From NCBI GenBank assembly GCA_030272155.1, contig CP126200.1, positions 1,488,001 through 1,552,000 of the forward strand: a stretch of 64,000 nt of DNA, written 5' to 3'. Both the position numbers and the translations under genes were made by a program. The notes beneath the pieces were generated by a model. It saw nothing but the letters and a program-made list of their open reading frames with translations. It ran no database searches and was not told where the DNA came from. Below are positions 34,770 to 47,310 of the stretch, piece by piece. Source of the DNA: Tetradesmus obliquus (taxonomy: Eukaryota; Chlorophyta; Chlorophyceae; Sphaeropleales; Scenedesmaceae). How positions within the stretch are numbered: position 1 is the stretch's first letter; each line of letters opens with the position of its first letter.

Positions 34770-37382
34770 GAGGGGTGCTCAGTGCTGTTTAGTGCGGGCT
34801 GCCTAGAGGCAGTGTTGGGGTGATTGGCGAGTGGTCAACGGACGTGCCAGGTCATGTTGCATAGTGTGCCTGTTCTGTGTTTTGACGGGCCTGGTGGCGC
34901 ATCGCGCACAGGGCCTGGGTATTGCTGGAACAATGGGCCTGGTGGCGCATCGCGCACAGGGCCTGGGTATCGTTGGAACAAGCTGTTTGGGTGCTAGAGT
35001 TGGGTGATATGGCAAGCTGGGCCGCAGCTTGCTGGATTTGTGATATCTTGGGACGTTTGTCTTATTGCCTTTATCTACAACACAGAGGCTACTACGCATG
35101 TGCAGGGCTGCATTGCAGGGCTTGTGACCACTGCACTGCTTGGAGCTCTCTGGTGAACAAATGCATGGCGTCTGGCCGAACTATTGTTCAAGACTAGTGC
35201 CTGAGGAGGGTTGTCAGTCTTGTTTAACTATTGTTAAACTATTGTATTGTATTGCATCTTTGTAGATGTAGGCATTGCCAGGCTGCTTCTGCTTGTTGTG
35301 CCAGCACATGTCACACCAGCTCTCTTGACACTTCTGCATCCCGCTGGGTTCACGGGGATCGCACACCCCAATGTGCATAAACAGTGGTGTGTATGTGCTC
35401 TTGTGCAACGTTTACTCACTGGCACGATTTGGGCTGGTTCACTCTCCTGTTGACACAGCACTGGCCAGTACTAGTGCACGATGCTTGCATTTTGGTCGCC
35501 GCTGAATATGACAAATTCAAAGCGGGACGCTGACGCATCAGCTACGTGTATAGGTATGGCGGCCAAGCAATGCATTGGCACAGAATAACGCAATCCATGT
35601 CACAGCGATTGTGACAGAACATGTGGCTGAGGATGCCGCAGCAACCAGCACTGGTGCATGACTGGCGCAGGATGAGCATGGTGTACCTTTCGGCGGCATT
35701 TGCGGTTCTGCAGGCAGCGTTATGTGATGGGCTGTTGCCGTCAGGTGTGATGGACAGTTGGTGATGGCCGCGTTTGGCAGTTGTTCACGGATGGCTGTGA
35801 GTTGCTTCGCTGTGTTATGTTATACATACTATGTATGCCTGTTACATGCCTCTTGTGAATCTAGGACTGCTGGCAGCATCTAAGTCGGTCGCTTTGGCAC
35901 GCCTGTCTAGGCTGCTGGCACAATCTCCTTGCACGCCTGACTGCAACCTTTGCCATTGTCTGCCACTTCATGCCACGCTGCCGCTTTTTGTTCTAACTAT
36001 CCTGTACGTCAGGGCATGCACTCACTGCGCAGCTGCCTTCCTGCACAGCAAGCACAGCTGGTGCTGGCTGATCTGACACTGTTGCTGTGGTTGTGGGTCG
36101 GGCTGCTGCAGCCAACTGCACGAGGCCAGCTCCCTTGCTCGACAGTGGCTGCATGCAGGATGACCGTACAGCATGTTGCCTGCAGCATGGTGTGCATGCT
36201 TTCATGCATTTGTGCACGCAGGCGGTATATATATATAATCAACTTTGCTTTAAAGCTGGCTGGCTGCTCGCTGGCGTAGACAAGCATCTGCTTGCCAGGT
36301 TTACTAAGCTGATGAAGTACGTACCAGCTTTCAAACACAGTGTTGTCCACACACCACTTGTGTGGTGCGAGACCGCAAAATGTTTGTGCTGACGTCATGT
36401 GAGGTGGTACATCAGCTATGCCTGCAGTTGCCGTTGGGCCGTGCCCCACGATCACCTGCACTTGACCACACTCTGGTCACACGAAGCTCTGTAACTTTTC
36501 TCTACCGGCTGTGTCTGGCCACAAGCAGTTCTGCATGGGCAGCTCAGCAGTGAGCCTTCCGCCAAGTGCAGGCCACCAATTCACTCTGTTACAGGTGCTT
36601 TGCTGCCCTTTTTCCTGTGTTGGTTGCTGCCACTGTGACACTCCTCCTAGCGTTGTAACAACATTTGATGTTTTGTCACAGCTGGGGCCCAACACATAGT
36701 CAGACTCTCAGGTCACTGCTGCCAGTGCTGCTGCTACTTCAAGTAGCCACAATGTGGCAACTCAGAGGCTGTTTTCATACAGTGACGCAGCAGAGCACTC
36801 GCACGTTCTGGTGTTGGATCAAGCACAAGCGCTGTATGGTTGGGCTGCTCGCTGCTCGTGGTCCTTCAAGCACGGCTGAGCTGTGTGATGCAGTTTCACT
36901 ACACCTTACAGTGTGGACTGCAATGCTGTCAACATTCTCAGCTGCGTAGGGGGATGTTGCTGCACTGCGACTGGAACTTACAGCCAGACTCTCAGAGGGC
37001 TCGGGCAGCAGCGTCTCAGGGCAATGATCAGCAATTGACAATGCATAAAACGGTACATGTGCTAATGCTGGAAGGGACAAGACGCAGAACCAGTGACGAG
37101 AGGGATCATTGCTGGAAAGGACGAGATGCAGAACCCTCACTGAAGTCGTTGTGCCACTGATGTTGACCAACCTCACATTGCACTGCAATGCAGCTGCTTC
37201 GCACATGTACATGAAACTTCACACAGTTCATCATTAAAGAGCTGTTTCAGGCAGGCGCGAAGAGGCAGTTGGGCAGGCTGCAACGGACTGCAGCAGCACT
37301 TCCCGCCAAGCCTTTCCCAGACAGCACTTACAGCGATAGAAACACCGCCTCCGACCCTGCTCTCCTTTCAAGGCTCACAGCC
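34770..37382. other. Intergenic, no gene recognised
   Basis: About 2.6 kb with no supported gene. It holds two copies of a 47-bp unit at 34887-34933 and 34935-34981 (period 48), and a diverged 44-bp tandem duplication near 37067-37140. Promoter elements of the MYND gene at 37383 are expected at the right end. An in-frame ATG at 37269 could extend that gene. Confidence 0.5.
34887..34981. repeat. Two-copy 48-bp tandem repeat
   Basis: Nearly identical units beginning GGGCCTGGTGGCGCATCG. They lie about 120 bp downstream of the FAR stop codon, probably in its 3' UTR or just beyond. Confidence 0.85.
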
Positions 37383-40300
37383 ATGCCTCCAAGCCCTGGC
37401 TTTGATGAGGCAGCCTTCGTGAAGCTGCTACAGCAGCTTAAGCTTGCGGAAGCGAGAGACGATAGTTTGTCAGAAGACAGACTTGGGCGCCTGCTGGCCA
37501 TGCTGAGGCATCTGCTGATGAATCCGGAATGCTTGGAGTACATGGACACAGAGAGGCTGGTGTCGCTGGCAGCCACTGCGCTGGCACAGAGTCTGCAGCT
37601 CAGCTTCAGGCAGCAAGCATCAACAACAGCGGCTTTGTGCATGGGTCATATTGAAGGCATACTCAGGGAGTGTGCCTCAGCTCATGTATTATCAAGACGC
37701 TAGCCAAAACAAGCAGCCCCCTGTTCCTGCACAGCAACATATCCTGCCTTCTCCCTGCGATTTCCATCTGCGCCGAGGCTGCAGTCTTCACCTGGAGCCA
37801 CACCCTTGACAGCAGCAGCAGCAGCACCGGCAAGCGTCACAGCCAGTCTGTCAGCCAAATATCCAAGGAGATGCTGCAGCTGGTGCACAACGACTGGACA
37901 GCGAGCACGCTGCAACAGTTTGGCATGTATGCTGCCATGGCTGACGACTGGCCAGCTGACTTGCAGCAGCATGTGCCTGCAGGCTGCATTTTCAAGAAAT
38001 CAGCAGCAGCAGCAGCAACAACAACCCCAAGCATGCTGGATGTAGAAGCTGCGAATCAGGCAGCTGCAACAAATAGCCTCATTGCGTCTGAAGCCCTGCA
38101 GCAGCTAGCAGCGCTGCAGGTCTTTAGAGCTGATGAGCTTGTGAACGAGGTGCAGCGCAAGGTTTGAGGTGAAGCAAGCAGCAGCACAGGCTTCAGCAGC
38201 GCTTACAAGAGCTGCAATGGTGCCAGCAGCAGCAGTAACATGTGCCCTAAGGCCAAGCCTCCCATGCACAGCAGCAGCCAGGGCAGCCCCACCAAGCATG
38301 GCAAGCAGTCATGCTGCACGGCAGCACCAACAGACAACTACAGGGATTTTCTCAGCGACAACGTGCTACACAATGGACAACTGCTGCTCAAGGTCGACAT
38401 GCAACATCCAAATATGAGAGTCATCAACAGGAAGACAATCGAGGTTGCTAGTTTGACAGCACACTCTATGTTAGCTTCAGCAGCACGCTACTTGCATTGG
38501 TGGGCGCAGCAAGGAGGCATCACAACAGCGTTAAGCCAGGCGCCGGCAGTGGGCAGTGGCAGCTGTGTCTAGCCGTCGTCCAGCAGCAGAGCAGCAGCAG
38601 CAGCAGAAGCAGCACCTCCGCACCGCCCTGTCAACTCCAGGAGCTGCCCCATTGGGTGCTGCTTGTCTGTCTGGCCTGCTGTGAGATGGCTTCTGTGTGG
38701 CCTAGCGGGCCTCGGTATGGCAACCTCGGCGTTGGTACATGTGTGCGTCTGTGCCGCTCTTTTGTTGAAGGCATCAACGCGGCAGCTGGCAGCTTTGCAG
38801 GTGGGACGGCAGGTGGCCAGCCAGCTGCTGCCGGTCTGTTTGCGGCTGACCCGGCAGCGCCTGCGCTGCACATGCTGGGGCCAGCCCTGGTGCGTCAGGA
38901 CGCCTTGACCCATCGCGTGATGAAGGAAGATTTGCAGGCCTCGCTGATGCAAGTCAGCTGCTGTTCAGCCAGATGTGCAGCAATATGGATGAAGGCATGC
39001 ACGACACTGCGAAGCGCCAGGCTGAGCAGCACATCCATGCGCTGCAGTACAGCGACCTGCTTGCAGCAATCATCACAGCAGGTGCGGGCTGGTCTTTGCT
39101 TCCATGTGGCACTTGGCTCTGCTGGGCAGCGTTTGCAGTGTGCACGCAGTGACACTTGCATACATATTATGGCTTTGAACACTCCAGGTGTGGTCGACAG
39201 CATTGCGTGAGTCTTCTACAACATGCCAGGCTTGAGCCTGCCGCATGACTGCAGCCAAAATGCTTTGAATGACGGGGATGCTGAGCATGGTGTTGTGTAG
39301 TCTGTCTCTAGTATTGGCTGCTTGCCAAAAGCACAGCAAGTACATATAGACTCACTATGTTGCCGCCACCAACGCTGTTCTTGAATGCAGACACGGCTGC
39401 AGGAACACAGCGCTTGCGTTCTGCCTTCTGCCAGAAGCCAGCCGGCAGTGCAGCAGCTGCAGAGCTGGCAATGAGGTCCGAACCCAGCAATTGCCTGCTA
39501 GACTTTGTCACTCAGGGCCTATGCTTTGCAGCAACCACTGGTGACCTGGCAGCACAGCCTGAACATGCAGGGGCCTTATTCTCATTGCTGATGACTGCAG
39601 CGAAGACCGCACAGCACTACAGCGGCAGCAGCGGAGACAGCAGCTTCAGTAGTGGCCATGGGGTTGCAATGCTCAGTTACTATTCGGCAGCTCATCTCTG
39701 TGCCATGACCACGCAGCTAACTCAGCAGTGCTGCAATGCTGACAGCAGCAACAGCAGCAGCAGCAGTACACAGCCCAGCGGCCCCACCAAGAAACGGGGT
39801 GTCAAGGGCAAGCTATTGCAGGACAACAGTACAGGTGGCGGCAAGGATGATGGCGGCAACAGCAAGAGCACTGGCAGTGACATGATGCGGTGGCCAGTGC
39901 TTGCAGCTCGCTGTGTTTTGACGATGTGCCAGCTGCTTGAACGCGCAGCGGCAGCAAAAGGTGGCAGCTGCAACGCTGCATCCCAGCAGCACAGTTCCAG
40001 CCCAACAGCAGCAGCAGCAGCAGCAGGAGGAGCTGTTAAGCTGCACACACCGCAGCAGATGCTGTTGTTGCTGACTTCTGCCACCTCATCCCTGGGTGAG
40101 CTGGTGCAACAGCTGCCCTTGCCACACACTGAGCAAGCAGCTGTTGAGGTGTCAAAGGAGATGGACGGCAGCGCAACCGTCAAGGCTTCACGCAGGCCAG
40201 GGACAGCACCAGCAGGCAAGGCAGCCATGCCAGCAGCCACATCAATCCTGAGCTCCACTGTCAAGCAGCTGCGCAAGCAATTCACGCTGCTGCAACAAGT

Positions 40301-40682
40301 ACTGAATGATGCTGCTGGTGCTGCATCAACTCCATGCAGCTCCCCCACTGCCAACTGTGACCCCACCAACTGTGAAGTCACGGTCTGCAGTAGCAGTGCG
40401 CTGGCGCAGTTTGGCAATCTGCCGGAACCAGAGCTGGTGACGAAGGTGAAGGCCTTCGCGGGGCAGACGTTTGCTGCGCTGCCGCTGCTCATCTGCTGCG
40501 GCAACCCTGCCTGCATGAACCTCAGCAAGCGCAGCGAGACGGTGCTGGCAAGCGGCCCCCGCGGCATATGCAAGGGCTGCAGGGCGGTTCGCTACTGCAG
40601 CAAAGAGTGCCAGCTGGCAGCATGGCCGCTGCACATGGGGGTGTGCAAGCGCCTTCAGAAGGCGGCAGCCAGCGAGGAGTGA
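37383..40682 (+). CDS. MYND zinc-finger protein 2
   Basis: Paralogue of the MYND gene at 5.3-9.3 kb. Recognisable coding blocks: 37383 to about 37675; about 37731-38165; parts of 38240-38560; 38590-38950; about 38948-39080; and 39385-40682. The splice sites between them are mostly unresolved, so the span is firmer than the exon list. The C-terminal finger is complete: CCGNPAC, then ICKGC, YCSKEC and WPLHMGVC, giving the canonical C-x2-C-x5-C-x3-C-x7-H-x3-C second half. The remainder is Ala/Ser/Gln-rich with CAG-encoded runs. Blocks such as PVLAARCVLTMCQLLE recur in MYND gene 3. The start at 37383 was chosen as the ATG nearest the first dense coding block. Function beyond protein interaction is unknown. 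Confidence 0.7.
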
Positions 40683-40713
40683 ATGCATCACCACAACTGC
40701 AGTTGGACTGCTG

Positions 40714-41037
40714 CTGCAGCTAGGAGTACCAGCTGGCAGCATGACAGCTGCACAAGCCTGTGTGCAAGCACCAACGGAAGGCGGCAGCCAGTGAGAACAT
40801 CAAGCAGTTCCCCAGGTGCAGGTACAATGCCACTGCAACAGGCAGCGTCAGGTGGCAGCGTGTCAGCTGCACAAGCAGGTGCACAAGCGTCTGCAGAAGA
40901 TAACAGTCACTGAGCAGTGAATGCATCACCCCGGATGCAGGTGTGCTGCTGCCGCAGCAGGGAACACCAGGTGGCAGCATGGCGGCTGGCAAGCCAGTTT
41001 GCAGACAGATGCAGGAGGCGACATCCACCGAGGAGTG
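40714..41037 (+). pseudogene. Three decayed tandem copies of the MYND last-exon end
   Basis: Copies at about 40714-40796, 40838-40917 and 40957-41037 each match the region around ECQLAAWPLHMGVCKRLQ and the stop of MYND gene 2. They carry frame changes and in-frame stops and lack the first zinc-ligand pairs. Period is about 120 bp. They are remains of tandem duplication of the terminal exon. Confidence 0.85.
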
Positions 41038-41099
41038 ACTGCAGTTGCCAGGGTGCTGGCTGGCTGCCCATTGTGATCAGTGATTGCGCCAAAGCACAT

Positions 41100-42365
41100 C
41101 TGGGCTCAGCTTATCGGGTTAGCATGTTTCCAAGTTACTCACCTTTGTCAGCATTACAACAGCCAGTAGATGGGTTGGTTATCACCAGCGACTGGGTGGG
41201 AGGGCCACATCAAGGAGTGCTCAAACAAGCGGCATGGGCTAAGGTGGCGATGGCGCCAGACAGTCGTTGACATGAACTGTGGACGCTGTCTGCTGGATTG
41301 ATACATTGCAACAATGTTGTCTCAGGCAACCAAGGAACGCATGCCTGAGCCAAAAACATGGCGGCGTCTGTTCATATGTGTATGTGTACTTCACAGCTGA
41401 GCTGTGTGTTCAAAGGGTGATGTGTGCGTATAAAGACAACTATGTGTGTGTGTGTGTGGGTGGGTGGGTGATCGTCAGCTTGGGTGTGTTGCTTTATGCC
41501 CATCATTGGTTTGTATGAGCTAGGAAGCCACAGATTGATGGAATATGCCATTGGTGCTGTAGCATGTGGGCAGTACAGCCAAGCAAGATATTGCGCAGGA
41601 TCCGGCTGCCCCAAGTGTGAGCTGTTGTTATCCTTGCTTGTCTTGTCCTCTTATTTCTTCATCTCTTCAAATTTCTTATTCCTTCTCTCTAGCTCATGGC
41701 AGTCTCTGTCCATTAAAAAAATGCCAGCGCCAACCGCAAAAGCCTGGGAATCGCAGGTGTTCCTGGGATAATTGCTGAATCACCTGTGGAGCATCAGTTT
41801 GAGCCTAGCTAGGCTCTATCTATAGATGTTGTTGTCAGTAGCTGTTTCTCAATGTAAGAGGCAGCTGGGTAAAAGGTTTGTGCGTACATAGCCCTATGAC
41901 TGGTGTTCTGCGGAAGAGTAGTGTTCTGCCTGCAGTACGCTGATTCAATGGCTAATGCCTTGTCATGTGACAGTTGTGGCAGATGCAGAGCAAGGAGGCT
42001 GGCTGTCGTGTCACGACAGCCTACAGCATCCCTGAAGTTAAATGTCTCACATGGCTGTTGAGTAATGCTTCAAAGTAGCAGGTGTAAAGCCTTACCTGAA
42101 GGGACAGTAAGCAGCACGTGAATTCAAGCAGGAGCTTCACATCAGTCCTGTGTTACACTTCAACAGCATGAGAAGCTTTGTAGACTGCAAGGGAACGCCG
42201 ATCAGGTGCAGAGAGTCCGGCATCTCTAAACTATCTTGAGTGTGGCGAGGCAACGCACCCGTGCGCGTTAGCACTGGATCGAGGCTGCCGGTGCTAAAAG
42301 CGAACGCTGGAGGCACCATGGCAGGTCATCCAGCTGCGAAGAGCCAATTCAAGACAGTGACTTAG
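41100..42365 (+). repeat. Segmental duplicate of the WDR20 promoter and first exon
   Basis: The sequence matches 47550-48415 in order, most clearly over 42000-42365 against 48027-48415. The match runs through the ATG (42318) of the WDR20 first exon. The copied exon reads MAGHPAAKSQFKTVT and then stops at TAG 42363-42365, whereas the true exon has a GT donor at that point. The copy lies just upstream of MYND gene 3, and it differs by many substitutions and small indels. Confidence 0.88.
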
Positions 42366-42420
42366 CAGCACAGCCTGCGCATGCCAGCTGGCTGGTTCCC
42401 GTGCTGGCGACCCGCTGCCA

Positions 42421-43829
42421 ATGCCACACGTTGCATTGGCGGCGGCAGCAGCAGCAGCAGCAGCATGCTTCAGTTTCGGTCAGCTGTCGGCAGCGGCCCG
42501 CTACTCACCAGCAGCTGGCCTCGGCCTCATGGCCATGCAACTGGCTCGGCAGTGCAGAGCTGCTAACAGCAGCGGCAGCAGTGGACAGCCAGGCAGCCCC
42601 AGTAAGAAAAACACCGGCAAGAACAAGCTGCCGCAGGCCAGCAGCCGCTGCTGTGACAGGCGGCGGCAAGAATGGTGGCGGCACTAGCAGAAGCAGCAGA
42701 GTAGCTAGCTAGCGGCAGTGACATGACGCTGTGGCCAGTGCTTGCAGCTCGCTGTGTGTTTGTTATGTGCCAGCTGCTTCAACACGCGGCAGCAGCAGAG
42801 GACCTCAACTGCACACCTGCATCCCAACAGCACAGTGATTTTAGCCCAGCAACAGCAGCAGCAGCAGCTGATGATGATGACGATGATGAGTTGCGCAGCC
42901 TGCAGGAGATGGCGCCATCTCTGGCGGCTGCCACCTCATGCTTGGGTGAGCTGCTGCAGGGCCTGCAGCAGCTGCCTGCAGCGCCAGGCAGCCAGGCAGT
43001 ACTGCAGCCCGGCCCTGCTGCCACAGCTGCACGGGCAGCAGGTGCTACCCCAACAAGAGCAGAGCATGCAGCTGCCAAAGTGTCAAGCCAGGTGGACGGC
43101 AGCGCGACCATTAAGGCTTCACGCAGGCCAGCGTCAGCACCAGCAGGCAAGGCAGCTAAGCCAGCAGGCACAGCAGCGAAGATTCCCACCCTCAGTCAAC
43201 TGCTATCACAGTACATGCCATTGCAGCAGGCACTGGATGCTGCTGCTGCTGCAGCAGCAGCAGCTCCGCGTAGCTCTTGCGCTGCCACCTGTGATGGCAC
43301 AGTCTGCCGCAGTGGTGTGGCGGGGCCAGAGCTGGTGGCGAAGGTTAAGGCCTTTGCGGAGCAGGCCTGTGCTGCGCAGCCACTGCTCAACTGCTGCGGT
43401 AACCCTGCGTGCATGAACCTTGACAAGCGCAGCGAGACAGTACTAGTGCGGGCGGCCGGCAGCCGCAAGCGTCCCCGCTGCAAGGCGTGTCGCTGCTGCA
43501 GCAGGGAGTGCCAGGTGGCAGCGTGGCGGCTGCACAAGCCGGTGTGCAAGCACCTGCAGGAGGCGGCAGCCAGCACAAGAAGTCGTTGCAATGGCTGGGC
43601 TGCAGGCGTGTTGCTACCCCCAGCAGGGATACTACTGCTCGACTGCTGCGGCAACCCTGGCTGCCTGAACCTTGGCAAGCGCAGCGAGAAAGTGTTGGCA
43701 AATGGCAGCCACAAGTGTCCCCGATGCAAGGCGTGCCGCTACTGCAGCACGGAGTGCCAGCTGGCAGTGTGGGCGCTGCACAGGCCAATATGCAAATTGT
43801 TGCAGGAGGCAAAAACCAGCGGGAAGTGA
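42421..43829 (+). CDS. MYND zinc-finger protein 3, double-finger, 5' end damaged
   Basis: Partial duplicate of MYND gene 2. The intact frame is 42723-43829. It encodes PVLAARCVFVMCQLLQ, an Ala/Gln-rich middle and two successive MYND fingers separated by about 37 residues. Finger 1 has CCGNPAC but RPRC in place of the expected CxxC, so one usual zinc ligand is Arg. Finger 2 (CCGNPGC, CPRC, YCSTEC, WALHRPIC) is complete. Upstream, 42421-42722 aligns with 39650-39890 of gene 2 but needs a frame change near 42640 and crosses stops near 42711, so the 5' part is broken or spliced in an unseen way. The WDR20-like promoter duplicate ends 55 bp upstream. It may be a truncated gene or a pseudogene. Confidence 0.6.
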
Positions 43830-44731
43830 TCGAGTCAGCTGGGGCGCGCAGGCTAGCTGCCGACGGCAAGCATCACAGCAAATATGTTTTGAGTCAGCTG
43901 TACTAGGCATGTATAAGGTTGCAGCAGACCTGCTTGTGAAGGGATGGAACATGACAGCAACAGAAGTGTTGGTCACTGACTGGGTGTGTATGCCACATTC
44001 AGCTGTTCCACACATGTAGCTGGAGAATTCAGTTTTCTACACAGAGATCAGACAACACAGCTTGATGCAGAGGAATCATGAGAGCTGTAGCAGGTATGCA
44101 GGATACACAGGATGTTGCTCAAGAGGCGGCTGCTTTGACTGTGAGCATACGACAGGTGCTGTGGTTGGGTGATTGCCGTCGAAGCTGCTGGTCAGTCAGG
44201 ACAAACAAAGTTGACCAGGCCGCCCACGCCATGAGCGGCACTTCCTGATGTTCTGCTTTCTTAAACCTTGCAGTTGAAAAAGCTGTTTACTGTTGTGAGG
44301 GGCGGCTGCCTGGCAAGGCTGGTGCTTGCATCCTTTTCATGTGGTGTCCTGCCATTTAGCATGCGTGCAGGTGCATGCATGCACCGTACCATATGATACG
44401 TTGGACGGGCAACAACCAAATAGACGGAACCACGAACAATTGATGCCACGTTTTTAAAATTAGACCGAGACAACTATTATTGATGGGTAATCACTCTGTG
44501 CGCCGAGCTATCACGTCACGAAAAGTGGGTAGTCTCAACGCCTGACGCCTTGCAAGGCCAATTGGAGGCGCCACTCGGCCTCACGTAGCCTCGACAGCGC
44601 CCCAGCTGTTTATTAGAGGTTGATCAAACGTTGTGGACGAGTCGTTCGACGTCAATCGGGTGTTTCGTGTTGCCGCCGACAGTTCAGCTTGCTAGGAGGC
44701 CACCAAGGCTTGCACAGCCTGGCACAGCTGC
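43830..44731. other. Intergenic, no gene recognised
   Basis: About 0.9 kb between MYND gene 3 and the BTB gene. No coding signature is seen. Confidence 0.5.
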
Positions 44732-46877
44732 ATGATGGTCTTGAACGCCAAACTCTTCAAACAAGAAGCTGGTGATCACGTGGAGGCTGACGTTATCCTC
44801 GTGATCAGGTGCTGGAAGCAGGGCCTTGAGAACCAATGAGATGCTGCTCCAGGTACCAGGCATTCTATGTGGATGCCTGCAGCTGACTTTGTTGCTTGAT
44901 CTTCTTGCAAGCAGGTCAACAACAACTTCAGATGCTGATGATGATGCAGCAGGAGGTGAAAGTGTCACCGTTTCTGCCCACAGCGTTGTCTTGGACAACT
45001 GCGAGTACTTCAGATCGCAGCAGGTGTGTGTGCGCGCGGAGGGACGGGGCCTGCTGTGTTGTGGCAATCATGCACCGTGCGTGTAGCGCTGCTTTATGCG
45101 TAGCGCTGCTCCACAGAGAGAGACTTTGCATGACTGCAGCAATGTAGCTGCAGTGCATCCCTGGTGGCCACTGATGCAGATGCCAGCGTAGTGCTGCTCC
45201 AAGTGTACTGCTGTGTGCATGTTGTACATGTCTAGATCTGGCAACAGCAACGTTAGGCGTTGCTCTGATGACCATGTTGCCACTGAAGTGAGCGAGCTGG
45301 GCCTTGAAAGCAGCAGCCCTGGGAGCTGTGCAACACAGCAACTGTGGTTTGCATTGCATTGATGAACCTAGAGTGCCAACCACTGCTGCTCAACACCGGC
45401 TGCTGATGCTGCTGTCATGCGCTTGCTGCTGCTGGCCAACAGCATCTCTGCAACTTCCTTCATCTGATGCACTGCTTCTGCTACCCTACAGGCGAAGCAC
45501 CGGCGGTCAAGCGGACAGGCCCCCGACACCCTCAATGATAATCTTGGCAGCGGCAGCAGCGGCACCATTTACTGGGGCAGCAGCAACAGCAGCAGCATGA
45601 GGAGTAGCAGGCGTAGCAGTGCTGCACATGCCGAGCGGCCAACAGTGTACCTCACTATTGACACCAAAGAGCAGCTGCCAGCAGCAGAGGCAGTCATTGC
45701 GGCAATGTATGATGTGCCAAATGCAGTGAGCAGCCTGCAGCAGGAGCAGATGGTGCATGCGCTGGCCATTGCAGACATGGTGGATGCAAAGGCTGCAGTG
45801 CAGCAGGCGCTGCAGGCACTGCAAGCAGCAGCAAAGCAGGGCCTCACAGCAGGTGCAGCAGCAGCAGGCGGTGGTTCTCAGCTTGCGTGTCCCGCCTGCC
45901 GCCGTGCTGCAGCTGCTGCCAAGCATTGTCGCGCATGCACCCTGCTGCAAGGTGGATGCGGCAGACTTCAAAGCAGTAGCAGCAGCCGATGCTGGCGGTG
46001 CGCTACAGCAGCTGCTGCTTGCTGCATTTGGCGACCTGCAGGCAGTGTGGGCAGATAGAGAGCTGCAGGCGCTGCTGCTGCGGATGCCGCTGCAGGCCAT
46101 GCAGCTGCTGCTGAGCTCGGACCACCTGCTTGTCCCCTCAGAAGACACTGTGCTGTACACTGCCAGGCAGTACGTGCAGGCACAGGACGACGGCGCAGCT
46201 GCAGCAGCAGCCATAGCAGCGCTCGCACAGCTTGTGCGTGTGCGGCAGCTGTCATAGTTTGAGCTGCGCTGCTCTGCTCTGCTCTGCGAGACGGTGACCG
46301 GGAGCTGCTAGGCTCCTATGATACGCAGCTCATGTGCCTGTGCTTGGAGAGGGGCATGGTCACTGCCACTGAAGAGGATGCAGAGCTGCGGAGGGAGTGG
46401 AGCAAGGGCGCCCCAGCCAGCTGGCAGTTGGGGCCACGGCAGATCAGGGCGCCAGAGGATGGGGCGCTGCTGCAGTGGCGGCTGTCACTGGAGCGTCTGC
46501 AGCAAGCCTGCAGGGGCAGCTTTGCGCAGCCGAGGGCAGTATTCCTGCACAGTCCCAACAGCCCACCCTTCGGCGGTGTAGCGTGGCGCATGATGCTGGA
46601 GTGCTACCAGCGAGATGGGGGTACTGTGATAGGGCTGCGTGTAGCGCCTGTAGGTCTGCCAGCTATAGCGCCGGTGCAGTTCAAGTTTTCTGTCGCATGG
46701 CTCGGTAGCAAGGCCACAATCCGCAGTCCCGAGATTGCGCCGCAGCATGCCTGTGAGCTCGACTTTGGCTTGCAGCCTATGGCGGGTGACGGCTGGGATG
46801 CAAAGTCCTGGGCAGCTGCCTGCCTGCCTACAACAGGCGAGACGCTGCTGGAGCTGTGGGTGCACAGTGTGTACTGA
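44732..46877 (+). pseudogene. BTB-BACK-MATH-like gene with three lesions
   Basis: Resembles algal and plant BTB adaptors of Cullin-3 ubiquitin ligases. Exons 44732-44808, 44915-45023 and 45488 onward agree in phase. BTB features: HVEADVILVI, VTVSAHSVVLDNCEYFRSQ and RPTVYLTIDTKEQLPAAEAV. BACK features: AMQLLLSSDHLLVPSEDTVL and RQYVQAQ. The end (GVAWRMMLECYQRDGG then VQFKFSVAWLG) resembles a MATH/TRAF-like domain. The frame is broken in three places: a one-base shift within the CAG run at about 45852-45875, an in-frame TAG at 46255-46257, and a second shift in a TCTGC repeat near 46270-46288. No introns explain these, so the locus is probably a recent pseudogene, or the assembly has errors in repeats. 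The start is the first of two ATGs at 44732 and 44735. Confidence 0.7.
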
Positions 46878-47274
46878 TGAAGATGCGTGTCTGCCAGCAC
46901 GTTGGCAGCGAGATTGCATTCGGCAAGTAAGCATGCTAGCATAGTGGGCGGTGCATAGTGCAGTCAACAAAGTAAACAGCAAACGTAAGCGTTGTGGCCT
47001 GTGCTGGTTGGTGAGGCTGGATCCTCTGCAGGGTATGCAAGTTGTGCTCCCATCAAGTTGTGCTCCCATCAATACGCCATCTTATTGCACTGTGCGGCTG
47101 GAGCGGCTGCGGTGCTGCAAAGTTGCGTGGGGTGTCAGTTCTGTGTCGCTATCGTGCGTGGAAATGAGGTAGATCACAATGAGCACCCAGCAGTACAGCA
47201 GGTCCGCGTGCTGCGCAATGACGCGGTGAAACCGTAGCTGGTCGCCGCCCAGGGACTCCATGATCTGTGAACCG

Positions 47275-47310
<36 letters not shown>

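Noticed and set aside
35831-36461. Overlapping short frames on both strands suggestive of a small gene
   Set aside because: No family motif, no compatible exons, and composition like the rest of the intergenic DNA.
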